Shown in pieces: positions 51,924 through 60,934 of a DNA stretch of 64,000 bases. The stretch lies in assembly GCA_963822905.1 (NCBI GenBank), contig CAWGJF010000003.1, forward strand, positions 372,001 through 436,000, in the 5' to 3' direction. The translations under genes were made by a program, and so were the position numbers. The notes under the pieces were generated by a model. It was given only the letters and a program-made list of their open reading frames with translations, was not told the origin of the DNA and searched no databases. The stretch comes from CAWGJF01 sp963822905 (GTDB lineage Bacteria; Bacteroidota; Ignavibacteria; Ignavibacteriales; Ignavibacteriaceae). Positions within the stretch are counted from its first letter, which is position 1; every line of letters starts with the position of its first letter.

Positions 51924-52403
51924 CTATCTTGAAATATATTTAAACGCATCGATAGTTTTTCCCATCGTTTCGGCATCGGCAGCATTCAATACAAAAACCC
52001 ATTTGTCATTTGTCCATGCAATCCACTTCCTGCCGTTTTCATCCGTTCCTTCGCCGCGCCACTTGCCGTTAAAGTTTCCGCGGGTATGATTTTTTAATGC
52101 ATCAATTTTAGGAACAATTACATCTTTATAATATTTATCAGCCCGCTCGGAATCAGGAGAAACAATTCCTTCAATGTGAATTTTATTATCGCCGTAATCA
52201 GCCTGGTAACCATCAAGCGGATGCTCAACTGTCATCCTGGAAATATTTGATTTCATCCCGTCAATCTCCGGAGGAAAAACATCATCAAAAGCTGCGTTAG
52301 GCGGTGGTGGATTAAAATCTGTTTTGTAATCACTTCCGCACGAAGCAACAAGCAAAGTCAGCAGAATGAATGACAGAAGTAAAAGTAATTTTGAAGGACG
52401 CAT
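51924..52403 (-). CDS. Small lipoprotein of unknown function
   Basis: The 159-residue product has a clear lipobox (LLLLSFILLTLLVASCGSD, cysteine about 22). The mature part contains MTVEHPLDGYQADYGDNKIH and WRGEGTDENGRKWIAWTNDKWVFVLNA, suggesting a compact alpha/beta domain; I cannot name the family. The start follows GGAGAAATAA. It lies 15 bases after a DinB-fold gene in the same direction and probably forms a two-gene unit with it. It should sit in the periplasm attached to a membrane. Confidence 0.78.
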   Translation of the reverse strand: MRPSKLLLLLSFILLTLLVASCGSDYKTDFNPPPPNAAFDDVFPPEIDGMKSNISRMTVEHPLDGYQADYGDNKIHIEGIVSPDSERADKYYKDVIVPKIDALKNHTRGNFNGKWRGEGTDENGRKWIAWTNDKWVFVLNAADAETMGKTIDAFKYISR

Positions 52404-52418
52404 TTATTTCTCCGAAAG

Positions 52419-52883
52419 TTAGTTATTAAAAATCTGTCCAAGATGATGATCCATGTGATCGACATAATCTTTTATAAGAAGAAAAATATTTTTAGCGGTT
52501 TCCCTGCCATCGGTTGATACACATTTTACGGAAAGCTTTTCTTCGGGATAGTTTGAAATTATCCAGTGGATATGCTGGTTGTAAAGCCGCCAGAGTTCAA
52601 CAAGATATTTTGAATCTACTTCATTATACTTTTGAATGTTGACCCAGTGATCCTGCTCGTAGGGAAAAATTGTAAATGGTTCTTTTTCAAATTGCGATTT
52701 TATAAACCTGTGGTGATTATTTGTCGCCGAGTCAATTAAATGCCCGAGTATTTCTTTCTTTGACCATTTGTTCTGTGCAGGTTTCCTGTTTAGCTCGCCT
52801 TCGGGGAAGCGGAGAAATTTTGCCGGAACTTCATCAATATTTTTCTGAAGCCGGTCTGCTACTGTTTGTAATTCTTTGTTCAT
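52419..52883 (-). CDS. DinB-fold (DinB_2/DfsB-like) putative metal-dependent protein
   Basis: The 154-residue protein is a four-helix bundle of the DinB/YfiT type: WSKKEILGHLIDSATNNHHRF near residue 40-60 and the C-terminal LLIKDYVDHMDHHLGQIF supply the conserved histidines for a metal site. Members include thiol-dependent S-transferases and many uncharacterised enzymes. Nothing nearby defines a substrate. AGAGAG lies just before the ATG. It is the upstream gene of a short pair with a lipoprotein gene and follows the lamin-tail protein gene by 24 bases in the same direction. Confidence 0.85.
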   Translation of the reverse strand: MNKELQTVADRLQKNIDEVPAKFLRFPEGELNRKPAQNKWSKKEILGHLIDSATNNHHRFIKSQFEKEPFTIFPYEQDHWVNIQKYNEVDSKYLVELWRLYNQHIHWIISNYPEEKLSVKCVSTDGRETAKNIFLLIKDYVDHMDHHLGQIFNN

Positions 52884-52907
52884 TTTTACTCTCTTGAAAT
52901 TATTTGT

Positions 52908-55900
52908 TTACAATTTCCTCGCAACAACAACTACAGATTTCATTGTTTCAACAACACCACTGTTGTCGTTTAATGCTTCCAGGAATATAATATAAATTCC
53001 GATACGCAAAGCATTACCATCATCATCTCTTCCATCAAAAATAACCGAGCCGGAAGAAGCGCTCGGCTGGTTGTTCAGCAAAGTGCGGACAAGTCTTCCT
53101 TTGCTGTCAAAAATTTTTATTCTAACCTGCGAAATTGCCTGGGTTAAATTATAATTTATTATTGTAAAATCTTCAAAACCATCGTTGTCCGGCGAAAAAG
53201 GATTAGGAGAAACCGTTAGGTTCGTAGACTTGTTCAGATTTTCCGTATAAATACTGTTCTGTTTCGATGGTGTAGCGCCGGAAATATCAACCGAGCTGCT
53301 CCAGTTTAAATGGTCGTTTGCATTTAATTCAGGATTAATTCTCTCAAGTGAAATATTTTTTGTCGATGCAAAATTTTTATTGTGCCATTTATCTGAATAG
53401 AAAACAGAATCGATAACATTGCCGCGGACATCTTTTAAAAGAATTAATTCTCCGGTATTTACTAAACCAAGACTCGAAACATTTACAACATTTACAAAAG
53501 AGTTTTCATCAAAATGATAGTTATGAAAAATGGAAGAATCTGCAGCGAGGACAAAATAAGTTTTATCAGGAAGCTGGTTTGAAACTTCTGAAAGCTTGTA
53601 CGAGTTTCCGTTTTCGTCTTCAATTTTCCAACCGCCGATTTCAACTGATTTACCGCTCCGGTTGTAAAATTCAACAAACTCACTGTTGTCCGTTTCAGGA
53701 TCAAACATTATTTCGTTAATTACCAAATCGTTTCTTTTACCGGGTAAAACATTTCCTATTGAGTTTGGTTCGCCAGGAGTGCTGCCGAAAGTGCTTAGTG
53801 AAGTTGTCCAGTTTGTGCTATCGTTAGTTGCTTCTTCAAGTGAAATCCTTTCGAGCGAGTAACCTTTCTTTCCACCCCAAGATGAACGGTAAAAAAGACT
53901 GTCTATTATTCCATCGCGAAAATCATAAACAATTATTCCGTCCACAGAGTTGCCAAGCGATCCGAAGTTTACAAATTTTGTTTTTGCGGTAACATTTGGA
54001 TGAATGTTGAAAAATGAAGTATCTTTAGCAATGATTAAATATTCATCCGGCTGAAGAAAAAGATCATTAGGAGAAATAAAATTTTTTGTCGGCGTTGAAA
54101 GCACATCACTTACAGACCAGTTCTTTAAATTGATCTCTTCATTCGAAACATTTACAAGCTCAATCCATTCAGGTTCACCTTCGGCGGGATTATACATCAC
54201 TTCGCTTACAACTATTGACTGAGGTGGAAATCCCGGTTCAATTGTTTTATAAAAACGGTTGTTTGTAGTGTCTTCATCAGAAGAAAAAACAACATTAATT
54301 TCAAAACCCCTTTTGCTTTGCAGGTTTTGAATTGTATAATTGAAAGAATTCAAAGATGAATCACCAGTAGAAAGATTCAATCCTGTCAAAGTTTCAACCA
54401 AAACATCAGGAATAGAATCAAGGTTTGTATCTTCAAAAAGCTGAATGCTGTAAGTTGCCGAATTCAATCCGGTATTTTTAACTTTTGTAGAAATTGAAAC
54501 ATTATCACCACTCAAAGGATACTGCGGGTTGAACGAAATATCCTCTGCAATCAAATCAAAATCTTTTTGGGTGAGTGAGTTGATTCTTCCGGGGGTTGCT
54601 CTGAAAATACTGATTGACGTACCCCAATTTGAGGGATCATTGCTTCCAACTTCTGAAGAAATCCGTTCCAAAGAATTTCCATTCGATCCTCCCCAAGTCG
54701 GGATATAAGCCACACTATCAATTAATTCTCCATTAAAGTCTGTGAGAGACAGATTATCTCCTGAATTATTTAATGAAGGAAGATTTAAAACAAGCACTTC
54801 GACCGGAATATCATAGTAATTATGAATTGATTCGTCAGCGCTAAGAATTATAAAATCGTTTGGTCCAAGAATTGGTCCACCCACAGGAGGTCCTAAAAAT
54901 ACACCTGAAGTTGCATCCGCAAATCTCCAACCCCCAAGATTAATTGATTGATTAGTAGTATTTAAAAGTTCAACCCATTCAGGCTCACCGCCGGCCGGGG
55001 TGTACATTATTTCATTTACAACAATAGCTTGCGGAGGAAATCCCGGTTCAATTGTTTTATAAAAACGATTATTTGTTGTGTCTTCATCAGCAGAATATAT
55101 AATGTGTATTTCAAAACCTCTTTTGCTTTGAATGTTTTGAATTAAATAACCAAAAGTATTTAAAGATGAATCTCCGGCTAAAACGGTTAATCCTGTCAAA
55201 GTTTCAAGTAGAATATCGGGAATTGAATCCAGATTAGTGTCTTCAAAAAGTTGAATGCTGAAGTTTGCTGAATTCAATCCAGCATTTTTAACTTTGGCAG
55301 AAATGGAAACATTATCACCACTCAAAGGATATTCAGGATTAAATAAGATATCATCAACAACAAGATCAAAATCTTTTTGAGTGAGTGAGTTGATTTTTCC
55401 GGGGGTTGCTTTAAATGGATTTACAGAACTTCCCCAGTTTGTTTCATCGTTACTGTTTTGTTCCGCAGAAATTCTCTCAAGAGACTTTCCACCTGAATTT
55501 CCACCCCAATCCGGAGAGTATAAAACCGAATCGATAATTACCCCAAGTGAATCTTTGATAACAACAGCGTCGCCGGTATTATTCAAAGCAGGAATATTTA
55601 CTTTTACAATTTCTGATCCTACTTCGTAAAAATTCAGAATTGAGGAATCTCTTGTAAGTACGATATAATCTTCTGAAGGAATTAAAATATCACTGCTTGT
55701 AATTTCAATTAATGTTGCGTTATCCGAGATCGTCCAATTCTTTAAATTAATTGAAGAAGTGGACCGGTTGAACAGCTCGACCCATTCCGGCTCACCGGTT
55801 GAGGGCGCGTACATAATTTCATTCACAACAAGATCGTTGTAATTATTTCCCGGCGGATAAACGAGGAAGGATTTTATTTTACTGTTATTAAAAAGATTTT

Positions 55901-56756
55901 CATCTGGTGCAAAAACCACTTTTGCAATTACCTGGTAATTTCCGGCAGTCAGTGAGTTCATAATTGTGTTTACTGAAATCGAATCTCCTGAAACGAGATC
56001 AAAGTAATTTTGTGAGAAAATTAATTCTCCCGGGTCTGCAACAGAATCGAAGTTCACATCATTATAAATTTCTATGGAATAATTCGCTGCGGCTTCACTT
56101 CCTAAATTCTGAACCTTTGCTGTAATTGTAACATCATCACCTTCAAATAACAAAGTTGGAGAAAAAGTTAATGAACTAAGCGCAAGATCAAACTGAACTG
56201 GCGTGACGGAATTCTGAAAACCCGGAGTTCCATTCTGCACAATTGAATTTGCCCAGTTAGAAGCCGAACTGTCTTTTACAAGATTTATTTTTTCATCCGA
56301 AAAAGTCTGGCTGTTGTTTGCAGAATAAGTGTAAGCTTCAAGTGTGTCATTGGCAGTATTCAAGAGCCAGATTGGTCTGTCAAAGTCGTTTGCCATGCCG
56401 TTAGAACCAAATGCGTTGTTATCAATTTTAAGGACCAATGCTTCAGATGGTATAATTCCATCATAAATTCCTGAACCGAACGGGTAATCACCTTCCAGCA
56501 CAACAGCAAAAGAATTCGGCGGAAGCATAGTTCCTTCTCCGGCAGCAATAATAATATCCGGATTGGAAGTTGAATATTTTATTTTGAAACTATCGAGATC
56601 AATAGTATTTGTTGAACTAGTATTATAAATTTCTACGAATTCATTCTGTCCAGTAGCTGCTTTAAACATAACTTCGGAAAAAGTGAGAGAAGTATCTACT
56701 TGGGCAAACAAGGGAAAGAATGAAACAATAAAAAGGACTGAGAATTTTTTAATCAT
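52908..56756 (-). CDS. Giant secreted lamin-tail-domain / CARDB repeat protein
   Basis: This 1282-residue protein has a signal peptide (MIKKFSVLFIVSFFPLFAQ). Five lamin-tail domains begin SEVMFKAATGQNEFVEIYN, NEIMYAPSTGEPEWVELFN, NEIMYTPAGGEPEWVELLN, SEVMYNPAEGEPEWIELVN and NEIMFDPETDNSEFVEFYN. CARDB-like Ig domains (FDLALSSLTFSPTLLFEGDD, LVVDDILFNPEYPLSGDNVS, LIAEDISFNPQYPLSGDNVS) lie between them. Two CARDB+LTD units of 270 residues are very similar. The C-terminus (SPNPFSPDNDGFEDFTIINY, FDSKGRLVRTLLNN, FDGRDDDGNALRIGIY) is a FlgD/CHU_C-like sorting-type domain, different from the other cargo proteins here. It is probably a surface or matrix protein; no enzyme motif was seen. Confidence 0.9.
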   Translation of the reverse strand: MIKKFSVLFIVSFFPLFAQVDTSLTFSEVMFKAATGQNEFVEIYNTSSTNTIDLDSFKIKYSTSNPDIIIAAGEGTMLPPNSFAVVLEGDYPFGSGIYDGIIPSEALVLKIDNNAFGSNGMANDFDRPIWLLNTANDTLEAYTYSANNSQTFSDEKINLVKDSSASNWANSIVQNGTPGFQNSVTPVQFDLALSSLTFSPTLLFEGDDVTITAKVQNLGSEAAANYSIEIYNDVNFDSVADPGELIFSQNYFDLVSGDSISVNTIMNSLTAGNYQVIAKVVFAPDENLFNNSKIKSFLVYPPGNNYNDLVVNEIMYAPSTGEPEWVELFNRSTSSINLKNWTISDNATLIEITSSDILIPSEDYIVLTRDSSILNFYEVGSEIVKVNIPALNNTGDAVVIKDSLGVIIDSVLYSPDWGGNSGGKSLERISAEQNSNDETNWGSSVNPFKATPGKINSLTQKDFDLVVDDILFNPEYPLSGDNVSISAKVKNAGLNSANFSIQLFEDTNLDSIPDILLETLTGLTVLAGDSSLNTFGYLIQNIQSKRGFEIHIIYSADEDTTNNRFYKTIEPGFPPQAIVVNEIMYTPAGGEPEWVELLNTTNQSINLGGWRFADATSGVFLGPPVGGPILGPNDFIILSADESIHNYYDIPVEVLVLNLPSLNNSGDNLSLTDFNGELIDSVAYIPTWGGSNGNSLERISSEVGSNDPSNWGTSISIFRATPGRINSLTQKDFDLIAEDISFNPQYPLSGDNVSISTKVKNTGLNSATYSIQLFEDTNLDSIPDVLVETLTGLNLSTGDSSLNSFNYTIQNLQSKRGFEINVVFSSDEDTTNNRFYKTIEPGFPPQSIVVSEVMYNPAEGEPEWIELVNVSNEEINLKNWSVSDVLSTPTKNFISPNDLFLQPDEYLIIAKDTSFFNIHPNVTAKTKFVNFGSLGNSVDGIIVYDFRDGIIDSLFYRSSWGGKKGYSLERISLEEATNDSTNWTTSLSTFGSTPGEPNSIGNVLPGKRNDLVINEIMFDPETDNSEFVEFYNRSGKSVEIGGWKIEDENGNSYKLSEVSNQLPDKTYFVLAADSSIFHNYHFDENSFVNVVNVSSLGLVNTGELILLKDVRGNVIDSVFYSDKWHNKNFASTKNISLERINPELNANDHLNWSSSVDISGATPSKQNSIYTENLNKSTNLTVSPNPFSPDNDGFEDFTIINYNLTQAISQVRIKIFDSKGRLVRTLLNNQPSASSGSVIFDGRDDDGNALRIGIYIIFLEALNDNSGVVETMKSVVVVARKL

Positions 56757-56802
56757 TAACAGATAATTATTTTAACTTCAATATAATTATTCCTGCAAAA
56801 AA

Positions 56803-57576
56803 TTACCTGTCAGTTCTTTGTGGCAATTGTCGGGATGAAAGCCAATCAAATAAAAAATTCGGAACAATTTTTAAAATGCGTGAGCCAATCACAATTGGCA
56901 ATGGAAATTGGATTATTCTTTTTTCTTTTTCTATTCCTTTTAAAATTATTTTTGCAGCTTTTTCAACATTCATTAAAAAAGGCATGTGGAATTCATTTTT
57001 ATCTGTCATAGGAGTTTTAACAAACCCTGGCTTTACTGTGAGCACTTTTATATTGTAAGGCTTTAATTCAACCCTGACACTTTCAAGAAGCGTGGTTGCT
57101 GCGCTTTTGCTTGAACAATAAAATCCGCTTTGAGTAAATCCTCTTGCATCGGCAAGACTTGAAACTCCGACTATCATTCCAGTTCTATTTTCAATGAAGT
57201 AGGGAATAAGTAACTCAAGAAAATTTATAATCCCAAAAACATTTACGTAAAATATATTTTTTGCCTGGCTCGATTGAAAATCTGTTACAGGTGCTCTTCC
57301 ACTTACGCCTGCATTTAAAATTGCAACATCAATTCTTCCAAATTTTTCAATTGTTTGATTAAATACCTGTTTAACATTTTCACTATTAGTTACATCTGCT
57401 ACTATTATCTCAACTTTGGTTTGATCCTTTGAAAGGGATTTCAATTCTAGTAACAATTCCTTTCTTCTGGCAATTAATATTACCGAGGCACCTTCTTTTA
57501 TTAGCAATTTTGAAAGAGAATAACCAATTCCGGATGAGGCTCCGGTGATTAATACAATCTTGTTGAAAAGTTGCAT
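56803..57576 (-). CDS. Short-chain dehydrogenase/reductase
   Basis: The 257-residue protein has the classical SDR features: cofactor motif LITGASSGIGYSLSK (TGxxxGxG), the DVTNSEN acid, VAILNAGVSG (NAG), catalytic Ser in VGVSSLADARG, and YCSSK (YxxxK) for catalysis. A C-terminal hydrophobic/basic segment (IVIGSRILKIVPNFLFDWLSS) suggests membrane association, as in the DltE/retinol-dehydrogenase-like SDRs. The substrate is unknown. It is a single-gene unit divergent from the DUF3109-rpoN cluster. Confidence 0.9.
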   Translation of the reverse strand: MQLFNKIVLITGASSGIGYSLSKLLIKEGASVILIARRKELLLELKSLSKDQTKVEIIVADVTNSENVKQVFNQTIEKFGRIDVAILNAGVSGRAPVTDFQSSQAKNIFYVNVFGIINFLELLIPYFIENRTGMIVGVSSLADARGFTQSGFYCSSKSAATTLLESVRVELKPYNIKVLTVKPGFVKTPMTDKNEFHMPFLMNVEKAAKIILKGIEKEKRIIQFPLPIVIGSRILKIVPNFLFDWLSSRQLPQRTDR

Positions 57577-57693
57577 AGTTTTTGTAAGTGAATGGGAAAC
57601 TGCTGGTGGGAATTTAAAGAAATGTTAATTTGATTTAAACTTTGCAATCTTTTAACATTTTCTTATTTTTCCAGCAAATATTATTCCAGTGTT

Positions 57694-58260
57694 ATGAACG
57701 AGAAATTTTTACATATTGATGAGGTTTTAGTTAACCTGACAATTACTGAAACTCCATTTCATTGCGATTTGAGCAAATGTAAAGGAGCTTGCTGTACATT
57801 TGAGAGTGAATATGGTGCACCGTTAAAACACGAAGAAATCAAAGCAATTGATGCTATTTATGAAGAAACGTTACCTTATCTCTCAGAAAAACATAGAAAT
57901 GTGATAAAAACCGAAGGATTTTACGAATTAAAGGGCAATGAATATTTAACAAAAAGCATCAATAATAAAGATTGTGTTTTTGTCTATTACGAAAATGATA
58001 TTGCCAAATGTTCTTTAGAAAAAGCATTTTTTGATGGAAAGACGAATTTCAGGAAACCACTTTCCTGTCATCTTTTTCCAATAAGGGTTTCAGATTTTGG
58101 GGGTGATGTTTTAAAATATGAAAAATATGAACATTGCCAACCTGCAATAGAAAAAGGTAAATCAGAAAATACAACCGTAGCTGAGTTTTGTAAAGATTCA
58201 TTAGTAAGGCTCTACGGAAAAAAATGGTATTCAAAATTAAAGGAAGCATCCGGAAGATAA
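57694..58260 (+). CDS. DUF3109 family cysteine-rich protein
   Basis: The 188-residue protein matches the DUF3109 family common in Bacteroidota: HCDLSKCKGACCTFESEYGAP near the N-terminus (C24, C29, C33, C34), then LTKSINNKDCVFVYYENDIAKC, RKPLSCHLFPIRV and FCKDSLVRLYGKKWYSKL. The cysteines resemble the YkgJ/CxxCxxCC zinc- or iron-chelating families. The role is unknown. It is the first gene of a very compact set: rpoN starts 2 bases after its stop. The start is preceded by no strong Shine-Dalgarno. Confidence 0.87.
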   Translation: MNEKFLHIDEVLVNLTITETPFHCDLSKCKGACCTFESEYGAPLKHEEIKAIDAIYEETLPYLSEKHRNVIKTEGFYELKGNEYLTKSINNKDCVFVYYENDIAKCSLEKAFFDGKTNFRKPLSCHLFPIRVSDFGGDVLKYEKYEHCQPAIEKGKSENTTVAEFCKDSLVRLYGKKWYSKLKEASGR

Positions 58261-58261
58261 A

Positions 58262-59713
58262 ATGTTATCATTAAACCAGAGATTATCACAGCAGCAAAAA
58301 CTTTCACCGCAACAAATTCAGTATCAGAAACTGCTGCAACTCAACACACTTGCTCTTGAACAAAGAATAAAAACTGAACTGGAGATAAATCCGATTCTTG
58401 AAGAAGAAATGGAATTATCACAGGAGCAGGATGATAAGGAAAGGGAACGGGACGATGACGTAGATGCTGAAGTTAAAGATGCGGATAAAGAAGAATTTGA
58501 ACTTGAAGATTACATGAACGATGATGATATGGATCACGAAAAAGTTTACCGTGGTAGTGAAGATGAAACTTTTCAGCCAATTGCTCCCCAACGAGAATAT
58601 CTTTCTGAATTTCTCCTTGAACAATTAAGAATGCTTCACCTCGAAGAAAATCTTTCCTTACTCGGTGAAGAAATAATCGGAAGCCTTGATGAAGATGGAT
58701 ATTTAAAAAGAGATTTATCTGATATACTAAATGAACTTGAGCTTTTTGAACATATAAAAATTGATACGGAAACAGCAAATAATTTATTATACAGAATTCA
58801 GCTTTTTGAACCGATTGGAATTGCCTGCCGGACTTTGCAGGAATGTTTGCTGGTCCAGTTAAGAAATTCAAAGAAGGCAGATCAGTATTACAAATATCTC
58901 GCTGAAAAAATACTTGAGAATTATTATGATGACTTTACAAAAAGAAGATTCGATGCTTTAAAACAAAAATTGAATATGACAGATGAAACGATGAAAGAGA
59001 CTGTTAACCTGATTCAAAGTCTAAACCCAAAACCGGGGGAAGGTAATATTGAATCTGCAGAAATGAACCAGATATCACCAGATTTTGTTATCGAAAAAGT
59101 AGAGAACGATTACATCATTACTTTAAATGATAGAAGTATGCCTTCTGTTACAATAAACAGAAGCTACCTGGAGATGTTTGATAACAATCGCAAACGAAGT
59201 AAGAAATCACCTCGCGAAAAAGAAACTTATAAATTCCTCAGGGAAAAATTTGAATCCGCAAAATGGTTTATTGCCTGTATTCAACAAAGAAGAGAAACTT
59301 TAATGAAAATTATGCAGGCTATTTTCCAGAGACAATATGAATTTTTTGAAAAGGGACCAAAATTACTACGACCGATGATATACAAAGACATCGCAGAGGA
59401 AATAAACATGGACATCTCCACTATCAGCAGGGTGGTGAATGGAAAATATGTTCAGAGCCCTATGGGAATTCACGAGTTAAAATATTTCTTCTCTGAGGGA
59501 TTGTCGACAGATACGGGTGAAGAAGTTTCTAACAAGCACATTAAAGAAAGATTAAAAGAAATTATTGATGAGGAAGACAAAAGAAAACCATTCAGCGATG
59601 ATAAGCTTGCCGAGCTTTTAAATGAAGAGGGAATTCATATTGCTAGAAGAACTGTAGCAAAATACCGTGAACAGCTTAGAATTCCGGTTGCAAGACTTAG
59701 AAAAGAATTGTAA
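58262..59713 (+). CDS. rpoN: RNA polymerase sigma-54 factor
   Basis: The 483-residue protein has the three regions of sigma-54: Gln/Leu-rich region I (LSLNQRLSQQQKLSPQQIQYQK), an acidic region II (about 55-110), the core-binding domain (LHLEENLSLLGEEIIGSLDEDGYL), the HTH segment (YKDIAEEINMDISTISRVVNGKYVQSP) and the RpoN box ARRTVAKYREQL near the C-terminus. It directs RNA polymerase to -24/-12 promoters with AAA+ activators. Its start lies one base after DUF3109 and its stop overlaps the next gene's ATG by one base, so the three genes are translationally coupled. No sigma-54 activator is encoded in the window. Confidence 0.97.
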   Translation: MLSLNQRLSQQQKLSPQQIQYQKLLQLNTLALEQRIKTELEINPILEEEMELSQEQDDKERERDDDVDAEVKDADKEEFELEDYMNDDDMDHEKVYRGSEDETFQPIAPQREYLSEFLLEQLRMLHLEENLSLLGEEIIGSLDEDGYLKRDLSDILNELELFEHIKIDTETANNLLYRIQLFEPIGIACRTLQECLLVQLRNSKKADQYYKYLAEKILENYYDDFTKRRFDALKQKLNMTDETMKETVNLIQSLNPKPGEGNIESAEMNQISPDFVIEKVENDYIITLNDRSMPSVTINRSYLEMFDNNRKRSKKSPREKETYKFLREKFESAKWFIACIQQRRETLMKIMQAIFQRQYEFFEKGPKLLRPMIYKDIAEEINMDISTISRVVNGKYVQSPMGIHELKYFFSEGLSTDTGEEVSNKHIKERLKEIIDEEDKRKPFSDDKLAELLNEEGIHIARRTVAKYREQLRIPVARLRKEL

Positions 59714-60345
59714 TGAATTATGTTTATGATATTCTGATTATAATATTTCTTTTTATTTTGTTCGCTTTTCTCCATTCACTTCTTGCTTCTGTAAAAATCA
59801 AAAGATATATAAAAGAAAATTTTAATGGATTGATAGCCTATTACAGGCTAGGGTATAATTTATTCTCGGTAATCTCACTCTATGCTATTTATCAGTTCTC
59901 ACCAAAACCTCATTTAATAATTTTTGATCTTAATAATCCTTATGATGTTATCGTACTGGTGCCGCAATTTCTGGCTTTGATAGGAATAATCTGGAGTGCA
60001 AAATACATTTGTGTAAAAGAATTTTTGGGAATCAACCAGATTAAAAGAGCAATCAATAATGAGTATAATTCAGAGTTGGATGAGGACATGACTTTAACAA
60101 TTGGTGGTCCATACAGATTTATGCGTCACCCTATTTATTTCTTCTCAATCATTTTTCTTCTATTCAGACCCGTAATGGACTTGTTCTATCTCACATTTTT
60201 TATTTGTGTGGTGATTTATTTCTACGTGGGTGCGTATTTTGAGGAAAAGAAATTAGTGAATTATTTTGGTGATGTTTATGTTAATTATAAGAAAATGGTT
60301 CCGGGAATAATTCCTTATAAACTATTGAAACCATATAATCAGTAA
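59713..60345 (+). CDS. Integral membrane ICMT/PEMT-like methyltransferase family protein
   Basis: The 210-residue protein has about five membrane helices and the C-terminal signature of the isoprenylcysteine carboxyl methyltransferase/phospholipid methyltransferase superfamily: GGPYRFMRHPIYFFSII, then YFEEKKLVNYFGDVYVNYKKMVPGIIP (RHPxY ... EE ... FG..Y..Y). It likely uses S-adenosylmethionine to methylate a lipid or membrane substrate; bacteria lack prenylated proteins of the eukaryotic kind, so the natural substrate is unknown. The ATG overlaps the rpoN stop (TAATG). Confidence 0.83.
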   Translation: MNYVYDILIIIFLFILFAFLHSLLASVKIKRYIKENFNGLIAYYRLGYNLFSVISLYAIYQFSPKPHLIIFDLNNPYDVIVLVPQFLALIGIIWSAKYICVKEFLGINQIKRAINNEYNSELDEDMTLTIGGPYRFMRHPIYFFSIIFLLFRPVMDLFYLTFFICVVIYFYVGAYFEEKKLVNYFGDVYVNYKKMVPGIIPYKLLKPYNQ

Positions 60346-60382
60346 ATAATTTTTAAATATAGATTTTAAGGGATAAAAATTT

Positions 60383-60919
60383 ATGGAAATAATCAGGGCG
60401 ACAACAATACTCGGTATCGTTCACAATGGAGTCGCAGCGCTTGGCGGTGACGGACAGGTATCAATTGGTAATACTGTGATGAAACACAATGCAATGAAGA
60501 TCAGAAAATTAATGGATGGAAAAGTCCTCTGCGGCTTTGCAGGTGGCGCAGCAGATGCATTCTCTTTAATGGAAAGATTTGAAGATAAACTCGGTCAGTA
60601 CCGTGGGAATGTAAACCGTGCTGCTGTTGAGCTCGCTAAAGAATGGAGAACAGATAAATATTTAAGAAGACTTGAGGCAATGCTTGCTGTAGTCTCAAAG
60701 GATATTGCACTTGTTGTTTCGGGTAATGGAGATGTAATCGAACCAGATGATCAAATCGTTGCAATTGGTTCCGGTGGAATGTATGCACTCTCTGCTGCAA
60801 AAATGTTAAAAAAGCACAGCAAACTTTCCCCTAAAGAAATTGTTGAAGAAGGATTAAGAACAGCTTCGGAGATTTGCATCTATACAAATGATAAAATTCA
60901 TGTCGAAGTAATTGAATAA
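60383..60919 (+). CDS. hslV: ATP-dependent protease subunit HslV
   Basis: The 178-residue protein is the proteolytic subunit of the HslUV protease (EC 3.4.25.2), a two-ring beta-type threonine protease. The catalytic N-terminal Thr after propeptide removal is Thr7 in [12 protein letters not shown]. Family blocks follow: [77 protein letters not shown] and [15 protein letters not shown]. The propeptide here is six residues. It is followed 15 bases later by hslU and so forms the usual operon. The position behind rpoN is not standard. Confidence 0.97.
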   Translation: MEIIRATTILGIVHNGVAALGGDGQVSIGNTVMKHNAMKIRKLMDGKVLCGFAGGAADAFSLMERFEDKLGQYRGNVNRAAVELAKEWRTDKYLRRLEAMLAVVSKDIALVVSGNGDVIEPDDQIVAIGSGGMYALSAAKMLKKHSKLSPKEIVEEGLRTASEICIYTNDKIHVEVIE

Positions 60920-60934
60920 GGAGAATTTATTTTA

